A stretch of DNA of 64,000 nt from Heloderma charlesbogerti (GCA_026122225.1 JANEZZ010001904.1:682001-746000), one strand, 5' to 3'; numbered from the stretch's first letter, positions 43,561 through 54,711 are shown. Made by a program: numbers and translations. Notes: generated by a model from the letters alone, not told the origin.

Positions 43561-43862
43561 ATCTGTTGTTGGTATCACCACAAAATGGTTACCATGGGAG
43601 CCTGCCTAAGTCACAAAGGACAAGTCCCCAGGAAAGTGAGAACAAAGCAGAATTGGGTTTAAGTCCCAAATACCAAACCACATATTTGACCCCATGTAGC
43701 ACAACAAAATGCCCATTTCACAGACAGAAAAGTGAGAAAACAAACTGATGAGGCTCAGAGACAAATCACTTTCCCAAGAAACTGAGTACAAGTCAGAGGT
43801 TGGGTATGAGCCTCAAATGCCAAACCACTTCTTTACTTCCACAAAGAACAATAAAATGTAGA
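43561..43862. repeat. Interspersed repeat, family K (dimeric)
   Basis: Two diverged ~130-bp units: one around agtgagaacaaagcagaatt…aagtcccaaataccaaacca and one around aactgagtacaagtcagagg…gcctcaaatgccaaaccac. The second aligns with 13700-13790. Unclassified; a retroposon origin is plausible but not shown. Confidence 0.5.
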
Positions 43863-43929
43863 GTTCTTTAACTCAGATATAAAATTGCTGATCTTCTGAC
43901 AAAAATATGTAACATGTCCCAAAGTTCAG

Positions 43930-44150
43930 TCTCTGTACCAGAGGACTGGAGAATGCCCAATGTAACACCAGTTTTTAAAAAGGGATCCGGGGGGATCTGG
44001 GAATTACAGGCCCATTAGCTTAATGTCTGTTCTGGGTAAATTGGTTGAAAGCATTATTAAAGATAAAATTAGTAAGCATATAGAAGGACAAACCCTGCTG
44101 AAAAAGAATCAACATGGCTTCTGCAAAGGTAAGTCATGCCTCACTCTTCC
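43930..44150 (+). mobile_element. CR1-like LINE, reverse transcriptase fragment
   Basis: Encodes, across a frameshift at a G-run near 43992, PEDWRMPNVTPVFKKG, the block ISLMSVLGKLVESIIKDKI, SKHIEGQTLLKKNQHGFCKG and KSCLT: the N-terminal RT motifs of CR1-clade elements. Same region and family as 22624-23019 in opposite orientation. Confidence 0.9.
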
Positions 44151-46437
44151 TTTCCTTAAAAGAACAAAAAGAAAACATAGTTTAGCTGGCTGGGCATTCC
44201 TCTGGGCCCACCTGGGACTCTAATGCATTCTAAGAAAAAGAAAGGTAGAGGGTGGGGTGGCTGAAGGCCAGGATAATTTCTTTAAATTGGCTGGGGCAGG
44301 GGGATTTGAGGTACCTAGGCAGGTATCTGGGAGTGCTATGGCACCATCTTGCCACATATATTGCTTCAATTGCGAAGAACACAACTAGCATTGGTCTTCT
44401 CCACCTTCCCACCACCAACTCATGCTTTACAACTGCTTTTACATTCCTAATGTTAGAGTAAATGAACTAACTTCCTTAGGGCACAATGTATGTATGTTTA
44501 GATCCTATATTCTCCAAGCAAAAGGTTATCTTTACCACCCCTGCCCTTTTCCAGCTTTCCAGTGGCAACTCTCCCACCCGTGCCAGCAATGCAGTTCAGA
44601 AGAAGGCAGGAAGGCAGGCAGACATATTCCCTGGTGTACTAAACAAATGTTGTGTGAAATAGGAAAAAAAGAAGGAAATTTGTATTTTCTAATGGAAAAT
44701 AAGTATCTCCATATTCAATACAAGAAACAATGTTTATGTAAGTATTAAGAAGATATATTTATAAGACAAGGTAACGTGCTGCTCAAACGTTTAATTATAT
44801 CACTGTAGGCTGGAAACAGCAAATACGGACCTGAGGCCTTCAGAAGATATACAACTGCTCATTTCAGAATTACCTGGTTAAAAAAAATTCAGCTGCTCCA
44901 TGAAGCAGCAAAATCTGCTCAACACCATCTGGTAGCTGCAAAGTATGTATGAGTGTGTCATGGGGAGGGGGAGATTCACTTTCTGCACAGGTACAATGAC
45001 TGATATTTCTCTAGCAGAATACAATGCAAGACATGGCATATACATTCCATTTAAAGCACTGACACACAGTAACGTAACTACATAAGGCTTTCAAAGTTTC
45101 AGATTTAATATTTTTGAAGGTTTTGATCCCATTAGTATATTCACAGAAAGTGGTAGAAGGGGCATCCTGCCATATGTACAATGAGGTCTAATACATATCA
45201 AGGTGTTTTTTGTAAAGCATTACATCGTGAAAGAAGTACACCTTTTCCAGTGGGTTCATACTTCATTTATATATACTTCTCTTCCTTAATTTTAACTACC
45301 CCCAAAATGCAGTAAATACAAATACAATAAAGACAGATTGGAGTTCCAAATACATTCTGTAAAGTCTAAGACCAAGAAAACAGGATTTAGGTGAGAGAGA
45401 AAACAGACAGCTTCTAAGAGTGCAGCTTAGATGTTCTAATCAAATGCTCACATATCCTTCGGTGTACTTGTTATAATGCACTAGGCACTGGAATGCAATA
45501 TTTATAACAAATATTTAATCTGGATTCAGTGATTAAATAGGCAAATTTAATTTTGATGGCCTTACTTTTTCCCAGGTAATCAATGTAGAAGTGATTACAT
45601 GACAAAACTAGAGTGCTTTCATTTTGTGAAAAGGCAATTCAAACAGAAAAACTTCACCTTTCAATTGAGCAATACTGATGAACGCACACACAGTTTCCCA
45701 GGGATTAATGGCCAGCTTAGACAGTTGATGGCTTGAGGCTTTTGCCTGGGGCCATTAACCCCAGGTGGTCATTAATTCTGCTAATATTGTCATGTGCCCT
45801 GATGGTTATTGCATTTCTGCTATGATGGAGTAGCAAAAGCTCAATCAGAGAACGTTAAAATACACATTACAAAAATATATTTTTTCTAAGCTCCTGGTTT
45901 AGTAACCATGACACAGAACAAAAGAAGCCAAACCCCTGATTAAACCAATTAAGTGGTTTTCATCTGTTTTATTAAAAAGGCCCACCAGCAGCACCTCTTT
46001 CTGTTCGTGATCTACCTATTAGAATATGTCTCTTGGGAGTGAAAGCCTCTTACAGCCCAGTACTAATGGCTGATTCACACATGCACATTCATCACCTGAT
46101 GACCGCAACATCCTATGGCAATCCACATTTGTGAATGGCCTGTCCCAGATCTCTAACAACCCAGACAAAACACCGTAGCACCTTGAATACAGTGCTTTTC
46201 AATGGCATCAATTCTTCTCATATTTGGCTGCCAGTCATCAAGTTTGCTGTAACGATATGTGAAGAAATCACATGCGCACGTGAATGTGTCCTAAGAACAG
46301 TTACATCAGCAAGTAAGTGCTTAGATCGGGCAAAAGAACCGTCATATCAACATAATACCACAATCGTTTGGGTTATGACAGGGCTGCAGGTGGATGCTGA
46401 GATGCCGTGAGATGCTATGCTAGTCAAGGAAGGTCAG
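44151..46437. other. Unassigned AT-rich sequence
   Basis: No gene, repeat or element resolved in 2.3 kb. Candidate for comparison with other squamates because it lacks obvious repeats. Confidence 0.35.
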
Positions 46438-47440
46438 GTTTGTTTGTTTGTTGATTTATTTAATTTATTTCTATACCACGCAATAGCCAGAGCTCTCTGG
46501 GCAGTTCACACAAATTAAAACCACAAAGTGCAGCATAAAACAATATAAAATATGGAAGCTTAAAACCACATATAACAGTACAACCAGAATAAAACCTAGC
46601 AGCAATGCAGAGATTTATTAAAATACAGATTTAAAACACCAAAGCTAAAAGACTAGCAAGCTAACATACTAGGAGAATATAAAGGTTTTCACCTGGCACC
46701 AGGAGTACAACATAGGTACCAGGAAAACCTCTCTAGGGATCTCATTCCACAGCTGGGGTGCCACAGCAGACAAGGCTCTCTTCCTGGTAGCCACCTGCCT
46801 TTGGCAGAGGCTCAAGGAGAAGGACTGCTGAGAATGATCTTAGAGTCCAGGCAGGTTATATGGGAGGAGACAATCCTTCAGATAATCTGGCCCCAAGCCA
46901 TTAATACCAGCACTTTGAATCGGGCCCGGAAATAGACTGGCAGCCAGTGCAGCTGGGAAAGTACTGGTGTAATGTGATCTCGTTGACCAGCCCCTGTTAA
47001 CGATCTTGCTACCCTATTTTGGACTAGCTGAAGTTTCCGGACCATTTTCAAAGGCAACCCCACATATAATGCATCGCAGTAATCCAGACTAGAAGTTATC
47101 AGAGCATGGATAACTGTAGCTAGGTTATCTCTGTCCAGATAAGGACGTAGATGGTATACCAGCCTAAGCTGATAAAAAGTGTTCTGTGCCACTGAGTTCA
47201 CCTGTGCCTCAAGTGACAGTTCTGGGTCCATGAGCAACTTCAAACTACAAACATGATCCTTTAGGGGGAGTGCAACACCCTCCAGAACAGGTTGAATATC
47301 ACCTAGCCAGGCAGACGAACCACCCACTAACAGTACCTATGTCTTGTCTGGATCTAGTCTCAGTTTATTGGCTCTCATCCAGTCCATTACTGTGCCCAGG
47401 CACTGATTCAGAGCAGCCACTGCCTCACCTGGGCTTGATG
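46438..47440 (-). mobile_element. L2-clade LINE, 3' end with RT C-terminus
   Basis: The minus strand encodes VMDWMRANKLRLDPDKT, a stop (47337-47339), then VLLVGGSSAWLG…LPLKDHVCSLKLLMDPELSL…RLVYHLRPYLDRDNLATVIH, ALITSSLDYCDALYVGLPLK, KLQLVQNRVARSLTG and HITPVLSQLHWLPVYFRARF. This order is typical of L2-type RTs. Downstream come …WNEIPREVF-like and …VKTFIF-like blocks, an AT-rich 3' UTR and a (TTTA/CAAA)n tail at 46438-46470. One in-frame stop and small indels; inactive. Confidence 0.92.
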
Positions 47441-47851
47441 AAAAAGAGAGTTTTCCACAAAGGTTTTGTCCTGTCCTGCTGCTAGCTTAGATCCCTTTTC
47501 AAAGTATATGTCCAGGTCTGAACCTGGAACTCTGTGCATGCAAAGAGCATGTTCTAGCAGCTACTAGTGAGCTCTGGTGCATGTGCATTGCTGTGAGAGG
47601 GATGCCCCACCCAGTCAGACTTGGCAGTCTTGGGCACTGCTTATCACAGTGTCCTGTTCCTTGTGGAGTCTTCATGGAAGACCAGGAAGCCAAAAGCAAC
47701 AGTTCAAGCAGGGAAATGGAACCTCAGGCAGCTCCAAGTGGAAATGGGAAGAATTCAGGCTGGGTATATGCATCCAAGGGCAGTAGACTAGGATGTTTCT
47801 CCCATATGGTCTGGAGCCAACTGATAAGGCTATGGAAAGATCTGTGTGGTT
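47441..47851. other. Unassigned sequence
   Basis: No feature recognised. Confidence 0.4.
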
Positions 47852-47939
47852 AAGGCTGCAATCTTATACCCACTCCCCTGAGAGTAAGCCCCATCGAAAT
47901 AAATGGGACTTACTTTTGAACAGGCATGTATAGGATTGT
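47852..47939. repeat. Short hairpin interspersed repeat (GGGACTTACT type)
   Basis: aaggctgcaatcttataccc, the arms agtaagccccatcgaa / aaatgggacttac, then aggcatgtataggattgt. Second copy of the repeat at 24141-24233. Confidence 0.75.
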
Positions 47940-48007
47940 CTTATTAGTGCACTGTTTAGAATTGCTAGTTTTCTAAGTGAAATGGAATTGTTAAAGTGAA
48001 ACAAACT

Positions 48008-48252
48008 CATAAATAAATGCATGAAGGACAAGGCTATCAATGGCTAATAGTCATGATGGCTATATATTACCATCAATATCAGAGGCAGTATTCCTCTGTA
48101 TGCCAGTTGCTGGGGAACACAATCAGGAGGGTGTTTTGCACTCATGTCCAGCTTGTGGGCTCCCATGGCTATCTGGCTGGCCACTGTGAGAACAGAATGC
48201 TGGACTAGATAGGCCTTCTGTGTTCTGTCTCATCCAGCAGGGCTCTTCTTAT
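48008..48252 (+). mobile_element. CR1/L3-like LINE 3' UTR fragment
   Basis: Contains aaggctatcaatggctaata, gtcatgatggctatatatta, gccagttgctggggaacaca, ggctggccactgtgagaaca and tgctggactagataggcctt, ending at the characteristic ccagcagggctcttcttatg. This is the usual 3' end of a very common reptilian CR1-type LINE. Confidence 0.8.
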
Positions 48253-49705
48253 GAAAGTTTCAATAGACTGCAGTGCAGACAGGTCAGGGCTTCTAGCTCC
48301 ACCCTCAGTGAAGGAGCCATTGGTGTTCAAGGGTGTTTGCCCCAGCTGTGGACTTCCAGAATATAGAGGTATTGAGAAAGTGATAAGTCATATCCAGGTT
48401 TACTTACAAGGAGACTTTATTGAGTACTTGCAGTGCACAGGCATACCCAATTCATTTGTTGGATCAGACAAAACCTCTGAACAAAGAATTCCGCTACAAG
48501 AACATTTTTATATCATACATGTGTTGCATGCATAGCAGTGAGATAATATGACAGGTGCAAGCATTAATCATGTGCGTGGAAGCTTATCTACAACTTTCTC
48601 AGCATAGCCTGGCAGTGCTTGCAGCATTTAATAACATACTTAGCAGAAGCAAGACTATCATAACTTTCCCAGCACATACACCTGGTTCTGTTTAAGATAA
48701 ACAGAGCTTCACTTCTCAGGCTCATCCTAGGCCCTGATAAGATAAATGGTACCAGGCTCATTAGCATGGAATGTGCTGAGAGGGGAAATATATTGGCCTT
48801 TGACTCATCTTACAAGCCAAGAGGCCCACTTGCAAGGGATTGCTACTAATAATGAACCAAAGCCAAGAGCATTATGGATCTCTATGCCTTTCTAAGACTA
48901 CTATTAGCTTGCTTACAGGCCCAGGGCCCTACAAAGGGGCCATGTTCCCTTCAGGTACTGGCTCTGGTAGGGCTGGAGACCCTATGGCTCCACCAAGGGT
49001 TCAGAAGTGCAGTCTGGGTACATGATGTCAGGACTGGCTCCTGGGGTTGTCTTTGCATGGAGGTTTCTGTCCTCTGGGGTTCATTCTGGGAGTAATTCCT
49101 GCACCCAGTCTTCCTCCTCTTCAGTATCCTCAAATCTTTCTCTTGAGCACATGGGGTACGACCCCTTCTTTTAGCCAATAAATGCCCAGAAAGATCAGAG
49201 TTGTTTATTTTATGCAGGAAAAGGAAATAAAGTTCACCAATAGTAATATAAAACATATATTTCAAATGCTTGATACCTTCTTGTTCAGTAGTGCCCCCAG
49301 AACATACAAGTCTTCCACAACTCCCTGTTACATCTCAACTTGCCATGTTTCTCTCTGGGTGTGGATCTACTTCTCTCTCAGGTTACCTTTAAAAAAAAGT
49401 GAACTTTTGCATTGTATCAGCTTATCTGCATGAATACAAAACATACTAGCATAAATTATTTTCAAATTAATGTAAAAAGCTCAAGATTTTTTGACACTTG
49501 GATGATTAAAGTTGATTATCGTAGCTAAATGTTGACAATGTAATATATTCCCCAATTATGCCTCTCAATACTAAATCCTACGTTGCAAATTCTTTGCTTG
49601 TCATTGAGTTCCTTTTGCTTAAAAATAGTTTCTAATTCTATTAAATATCATTTTGGAAAGTTGAACTCCCATGCACTGAAATAGAAATAAAAAATTGATC
49701 CTCAG
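48253..49705. other. Unassigned sequence
   Basis: No gene or bounded element recognised. Confidence 0.35.
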
Positions 49706-49820
49706 CATCTCAGTAGGGATGGATGAGAGTTTTGTTTCAGTTCATTTTTTTATCAGAATTTACCAAAATTTGCAAATGTCTTTATATTCAGGATGGAAAG
49801 AACTTGAGACTACAAAAAAT

Positions 49821-50430
49821 TAGGGATGTACAAAAGTCACTTAACTTTTCGATGGGGTGATTCGCTGTGGGGGGGAAGCGTGCCGCACCCTGAAATCCTA
49901 ATCTGGCTGGCTCCGCTCTGCAGAGATTCTGCGGAGCCACCAGCCAGGGTCGCCCGCAGCCGGACATCCAGCAAGCAAAAACAACAACAACAGCATATGC
50001 AAATGGCAGTGGCTACAGCGGCTGCCATTTGCGTTCCCTCTTTTTCGCCGTTTTAGCCTATGTTACGTAGGCTAAAATGGCAAAAAAAAGGGAACGCAAA
50101 TGGTGGCCGCCGTAGCCGCCACCATTTGCGTATGCTGGGGTTTTTTTTTAGCTTGCCGTGATAGGCTATGTAAATACTTACATAGCTTATCACAGCCTCC
50201 ACAGGGACGCAAATGGCATCCCTGAGTTAGCCATGATAGGCTATGTAAGTATTTATGTGGCCTATCACAGCTATAGTCAGGAAGTGAATGGCGGCTGCAG
50301 GGCGGCCACCATTTGCAAGTCAGCGCGGATGGCAGCAGGTAAGTGCTCCATTTCGCACGCCTTTCATGGGTTGGGGGCTTCATTCCGCCATGGATTTCAG
50401 GATCCATGACAGAATTCTCTGACATCCCTA
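49821..50430 (+). mobile_element. Nested AB-family palindrome-array hAT (610 bp); perfect TSD
   Basis: A end TAGGGATGTACAAAAGTCAC, B end GAATTCTCTGACATCCCTA. TSD CAAAAAAT at 49813-49820 and 50431-50438. P2 pairs flank a shortened P3 (50050-50080). P1 palindromes lie at 50157-50193 and 50233-50270. Confidence 0.95.
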
Positions 50431-50545
50431 CAAAAAATCAAATGTGGGAGAAACCAAAACTGTAAGATTTGTTCATCCACGCCCAGGGCTTTTAGTACTT
50501 TGCTCTTAAAGTCTGGGAGGGCTCTTGCCTTGACAGACAGCCAAG

Positions 50546-51421
50546 TAGGGATGTACGAAAGTCACTTACCTTTTCACAGGGGTGCTTCGCGGTGGGGGGG
50601 AGGCGCTTCACTTCTCCCCCTGAAGTTCAGGTGAGGGGGGGGAGGCGTCCCGCCTCGCCCGGCCAAACTTCAGGCCGGGGGGGAGGCTTCCCGCCTTGCC
50701 TGGCCGAAATTCAGGCCGGGGAGAAGCGCCCCATCTCCCCGGCCGCGAAACAAAGTGTAAAACAACAACAACAAAAACCCATGATGGGCTACATAACAAT
50801 TAACGTAGCCTATCACGGCTAGATTTCCAAAGTCAGCCGTGATAGGCTACGTAAATCGTTACGTAGCCTATCACGGGTGACTTTGGGGGGAAAAAAAAAA
50901 AGTGCGTACGCAAATGTCGGTGCCCTATGGGTGCCGCCATTTGTGTTCCTTATTTGGTAGCCTATCATGGCTAGATTTCCAAAGTCAGCCGTGATAGGCT
51001 ACGTAAAGATTTACGTAGACTACGCCGTACGCGCTTTTTTTTTTTTTCAAAGTCACCCGTTATAGGCTACGTAATGATTTACGTAGCCTATCACGGCTGA
51101 CTTTGGAAATCTAGCCATGATAGGCTACATTAATCGTTACGTAGCCTATCACGGGTTTGTGGGGTTTTTTACACTTTGTAATGGCGGTGGCAGCAGCCGG
51201 TCGGAAGACCGGCTGCCGCCCCCGCCCCCGACGAAAGGCTGACGAACCACCGACGAAAGGCTGACGAACCACCACCGGGACCCGCCGCCGGGAGGGACAT
51301 TCACCAAAGGTAAGTCCCATCCCGGGGGGGTGGCGGAGAATTTCACCGCCGATTTCGGGGGTCCGAATGCGTTGGTGCTCGGCCCCCCGAAGATTCGGGG
51401 AGAAATTCTCCACCATCCCTA
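50546..51421 (+). mobile_element. Nested AB-family palindrome-array hAT (876 bp); perfect TSD
   Basis: A end TAGGGATGTACGAAAGTCAC, B end GAAATTCTCCACCATCCCTA. TSD CAGCCAAG at 50538-50545 and 51422-51429. P1 palindromes at 50784, 50838, 51058 and 51115. The centre (50900-51040) is rearranged: P2 is followed by partial P1/P3 units (gtagcctatcatggctagat; tttacgtagactacgccgta), so one arm was partly overwritten by another. A 23-bp unit (acgaaaggctgacgaaccac…) is doubled at 51229-51275. Confidence 0.95.
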
Positions 51422-51431
51422 CAGCCAAGAT

Positions 51432-51476
51432 GTAGTAGTAGTAGTAGTAGTAATATTAACAACAACAACAACATGT
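51432..51476 (+). repeat. (TAG)n/(AAC)n short tandem tracts
   Basis: gtagtagtagtagtagtagtaa followed by aacaacaacaacaac, within the spacer of the family F element. Confidence 0.9.
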
Positions 51477-51810
51477 GCCCCTGTGTATTCAACGATGTTA
51501 GTGCGTAACTTGGATTGCCACCTCTGTTTTCTGACAGGCTCCTCATATTTTACAACTATATGCCAGGCAGGAACATCATGGTCCTCTCCATGCTGGGAAT
51601 AGCTGTACCTATTGAATTTGATGAATGCAGACAGATGAGAATTTCAGTTCAGTTCATGTATAATAAAAATTTGCCCACGTTTGCACACTTATTTATATTT
51701 GAGATGGAAAGAAAGAACTTGAGATTTAAACAATTCAAATGTGGGGAAAGTGAAATGGATAGATTGATCCATCCCTACATCTCACCTGGCCTACTTGTGT
51801 ATAATTTTGT

Positions 51811-51979
51811 CCAATATACTATACTTACTGAGTGCCAGACTTGGAGGAGGGAAAACTTCAGCTGGGTTCAAATCCCTGTTCAGCTATGATATTCACTGGG
51901 TGACCTTGGGCCAGGCACTGTTTCACAGCCTAACCTACTTCACAGGATTTTTGTGAGGCTAAGATGTGAGGGGGACTTA
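51811..51979 (+). mobile_element. tRNA-derived squamate SINE, left part, split by a Harbinger-like element
   Basis: B box GGGTTCAAATCCC at about 51868, tgggtgaccttgggccaggc and cagcctaacctacttcacag. It continues at 53208 with atcctgagctctttgaaaaa after the insertion. The TTA at 51977-51979 is the left target duplication. Confidence 0.85.
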
Positions 51980-52331
51980 GGGCCGATCTACACTTATGGG
52001 TTTTTTCACTTCCAATGAAGTTTCACCATCCGTCTTTCCCACTATGCAGTACCCACCTCGAATTGGAACCAGAATTTCCCACTTCCATGCGCCCGCTTTC
52101 AATACCCTGAGATCCCAGTATTTCCCCTTAATGTGCTCTGATTTTCCACCTTCGCTACCATATCTGGTCATAGTCCCCTCCCCTGCCTGTCCATATACGG
52201 TGGTGTTTGTATTTCCCTCCTGTCCAATCACAGCTCTTGAGGGCCCCATGTCATCTTCCGGCTACTGATCGCATAGCTTCTTCAGCACTCAATGTTTCCT
52301 CAGCAACACGCAAAGGGATGGATGTGCACAC

Positions 52332-52412
52332 GATTGACTGATCTCGGAAACTAAGCAGGGCCAGCCCGGTCAGTAGTTGGATGGGAGACCGCCTGGGAAT
52401 CAGGCTTCCTGC
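52332..52412 (+). pseudogene. 5S rRNA-derived segment, left arm
   Basis: tgatctcggaaactaagcag, then ggtcagtagttggatgggag and accgcctgggaatcagg match the 3' two-thirds of vertebrate 5S rRNA, including the A-box (here AACTAAGCAGG) and C-box (TTGGATGGGAGACCGCC) of its internal promoter. The 5' third of the 5S gene and its terminator context are missing, so it is not a functional 5S gene. Confidence 0.88.
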
Positions 52413-52790
52413 ATTGAGTGGGGGGTTGTTCTATCCCTTCAAATGAGACTAAGTTTTACCCCCTTCTATCCCCCACTTTGGCTGTTTGTTTGTTTTTTTA
52501 AATTAAGACATTATCTTTGAAGAATCTTGGCTTCTCCGTGATTTTTTTTTTCTAATTCAGGCATGATCTGTGAAGAGTCAAAAATTTGAAGATTCAAAGA
52601 TTTCAAGCTTCAAATCTTCAAATTTTCAAATCTTAGAAGATCATGCCTGAATTGGGGGGGGGGATCACGGAGAAGCCACAATTCTTTGAAGATAATGCCT
52701 TAATTAAAAAACAACAACAGCCAAAGCAGGGGATAGAAGGGGGTAAAACGTAGTCTCATTTGACAGGATAGAACATCCCCCTGCTCAATG

Positions 52791-52877
52791 CAGGAAGCCT
52801 GATTCCCAGGTGGTCTCCCATCCAACTACTGACCGAGGCCGACCTTGCTTAGCTTCCGAGATCAGACAAGCGCGCTC
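52791..52877 (-). pseudogene. 5S rRNA-derived segment, right arm (inverted)
   Basis: On the minus strand: gagcgcgcttgtctgatctc, ggaagctaagcaaggtcggc, ctcggtcagtagttggatgg, gagaccacctgggaatcagg. It retains slightly more 5S sequence at its 5' side (GAGCGCG; GTCTGATCTCGG) and the canonical AGCTAAGCA that the left arm has lost. Mirror image of the left-arm segment around 52607. Confidence 0.9.
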
Positions 52878-53207
52878 ATATCCAGCCCTTTGCTTGTTGC
52901 TGAGGAAACATTGAGTGCTGAGGAAGCTATGTGATCAGTAGCCAGAAGATGACATGGTGCCATCAAGAGCTGTGAGCATGGAATCAGCAGAAACAGGAAG
53001 AGTTTGTGATCCTCCAATGAGAGCCTCCATCTTTAAGAGCAGGAAAACAGCACAGACCTCGAGTGTGAACTAAGCTCACACATTCAATGAAGCACTGCAA
53101 CGGAGAAAATGGGTGAGTGTGGATAGTCACATTTTAATGAGAGAGCGTTTAACCCGACAGGACACTGAATTCATTGTGATGGCAGGTGCAATGTAGATTG
53201 GCCCTTA

Positions 53208-53262
53208 GACACACCATCCTGAGCTCTTTGAAAAAAAGGGTGAGATACAGACATCATACGTT
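53208..53262 (+). mobile_element. tRNA-derived SINE, right part
   Basis: acaccatcctgagctctttg then aaaaaaagggtgagatacag: the 3' part of the SINE begun at 51811. Confidence 0.75.
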
Positions 53263-53588
53263 AAGAATTAGGGCTACTGATGAGTTTGTTCGTTCACATA
53301 TCCCCAGCCTGGAATCAAGAAGCCTTGCATTTCTGTTTGTTTAGCTGCTAACCATGTTTCTTTCTCTGTACAATAATTCAGTGATCCTGGTATGAAGCTG
53401 GTTGGTGCCTCAAAGATCTCTAAATGGTTATTGCTGAGCTCACCTGCATTCATAAACTGCACCCCTTTCCAACATCTGGGCATATGGGCTCTAAACTACT
53501 TGATTTCAGTTCCTAACCTCATGAGCAGTCTTAGGACCCCTTCTGATTTTATTCCTGCACTGTTGTCCTCCTGCCACATGGCCTAGAT
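53263..53588. other. Unassigned sequence
   Basis: No feature recognised. Confidence 0.4.
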
Positions 53589-53652
53589 CAGGGGTGGGCA
53601 ACACATGGCCCACAAGCCACACATAGCCCCTTGTCCTTTAGTACAGCCTCCA

Positions 53653-54575
53653 TAGGGATGGTGGAGAATTCTGCCATGGATTCCAGTGAGGCCAAATGCA
53701 CTGGCATTCAGCCCCCCGGAATCTGTGGCGGAACGGCCTCCTGCCCCCCGCCTGCCCCGCGGAACCCCCCAGGACTGCACTTACGTGGGGCAGATGCAGT
53801 GGATGTGGCGGCAGCTTTGGTGGCGGGTGCGGCGGCAGCGATGCGGCAGTGGTGGCAAAAGGTGCAGCGGCAGTGGAAGGTGCAGCAGCAGGGGCATAAG
53901 GTGTGGCGGGGGCGGCGGTGGGGGCAGCGGGGGCAGCAGGTGCGGTGGTAGCAGGGGCAGTAGCAGTAGAAGGTGCAGCAGCAGAAGGTGCGGCGGCAGC
54001 AGCAGTGGCGGAATGTGTGGCGGTGGGGGTGGCGGAGGTGGCAGCGGGGGCAGCAGTTGTGGCGATGGGGGTGGGGGCGGCGGTGGGGGCGGGGCGGCTG
54101 GTCTCCTGGCTGTCTGCGGCTGGGCACAGCGTACGCAAATGGTGGCGGCTACAGCAGCCGCCATTTGCGTTCATTATTTTTCGCCATTGTAGCCTACATA
54201 AATATTTACGTAGGCTACAACGGCGAAAAATAGCGAACGCAAATGGCGGCCGCCATAGCCGCTGTCATTTGCGTACGCATTTTTTTTTTTTACTTTGCTG
54301 TGAAAGGCATTTTTTTTTACTTTGCCATAATATGTACGTAGCCTATCACGGTTAAGTACAGGGACGCAAATGGCAGCAGCTACGGCCGCCGCCATTTGTG
54401 TCCCTGCTGCCCAGCAGCCGGATGTCCGGCTGCTGGCGGAGCCGGCCGGCAGCTCCACAGAATCCCTGCGGAGCGGAGACAGCCAGGCAGGATTCTGGGG
54501 GGAGGGACGGAGCGCCTCCCCCCCCACACCGCAAAGCAGATCTGCAAAAAGGTAAGTGACTTCTGTACATCCCTA
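53653..54575 (-). mobile_element. Nested AB-family hAT (923 bp) with a trinucleotide-expanded linker
   Basis: B end TAGGGATGGTGGAGAATTCTG, A end AAAAGGTAAGTGACTTCTGTAC, then ATCCCTA. Flanks AGCCTCCA and TGCTTCCA match at 6 of 8. One P3 palindrome (54186-54220) between P2 pairs, then a damaged P1 near 54285-54352 and another P2 pair (54366-54398). The B-side linker 53800-54100 is expanded into GGC/GCA/GGT triplets, far longer than in other copies. Confidence 0.9.
53800..54100. repeat. Imperfect GCGGCA/GGTGGC trinucleotide expansion
   Basis: About 300 bp of (ggcggcagc / agcagcagg / gcggtgggg) triplet DNA within the AB copy. In sibling copies the same place holds only ~40-60 bp of gcggcagctccggcggc-type sequence. 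Translated frames (alanine-, glycine- or proline-rich) are artefacts. Confidence 0.85.
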
Positions 54576-54711
54576 TGCTTCCACTGCCCCTTTGCCACCT
54601 AGTTTGCTGTGGCTGAATTTTGGCAGCAAGGTGGCAACGGGGCAGGAATGTGGTCCCTGGGGGGTTGGGGGGGGGATTGGCCCACAGGATCATGGAAGTT
54701 GTCTACTCCTG

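Larger units (their letters stand above)
49714..51777 (+). mobile_element. Family F hAT-like element hosting two AB copies
   Basis: Left end TAGGGATGGATGAGAGTTTTG, right end GATTGATCCATCCCTA. Flanks CATCTCAG (49706-49713) and CATCTCAC (51778-51785) match at 7 of 8 across 2.06 kb. Removing the AB insertions 49821-50430 and 50546-51421 leaves about 562 bp, collinear with the F element at 26110-26575 (tttctgacaggctcctcata, catggtcctctccatgctgg) and with the same direct-repeat ends. Confidence 0.9.
51980..53204. mobile_element. Non-autonomous PIF/Harbinger-like element with inverted 5S rRNA-derived arms
   Basis: Terminal inverted repeats GGGCCGATCTACACTT / …AATGTAGATTGGCCC, flanked by TTA (51977-51979, 53205-53207), the 3-bp TSD typical of PIF/Harbinger. 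The central ~765 bp (about 52225-52990) is a long inverted repeat centred on AAGCTT at 52605-52610. Each arm carries a 5S rRNA-like segment. No transposase or Myb-like reading frame. Inserted in a SINE. Confidence 0.88.
53589..54711. mobile_element. CAGGGGTGGGC-type hAT hosting an AB copy
   Basis: Left end CAGGGGTGGGCAACACATGG, right end CATGGAAGTTGTCTACTCCTG. Flanks GCCTAGAT and GCCTAGAC match at 7 of 8. Without the AB insertion 53653-54575 it is about 192 bp. Same general type as 42012-42378 and the fragment at 63627. Confidence 0.88.

Noticed and set aside
46878..47327. A host gene exon on the minus strand
   Set aside because: The protein is the C-terminal part of an L2-type reverse transcriptase, followed by a typical L2 3' UTR and tail.
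52332..52877. Functional 5S rRNA genes
   Set aside because: Both segments lack the 5' third of 5S rRNA and lie as mirrored parts of a transposable element; called 5S-derived pseudogene segments.
53686..54192. Serine/glycine-rich or alanine/proline-rich frames on both strands
   Set aside because: Artefact of the GGC/GCA triplet expansion in the AB copy.
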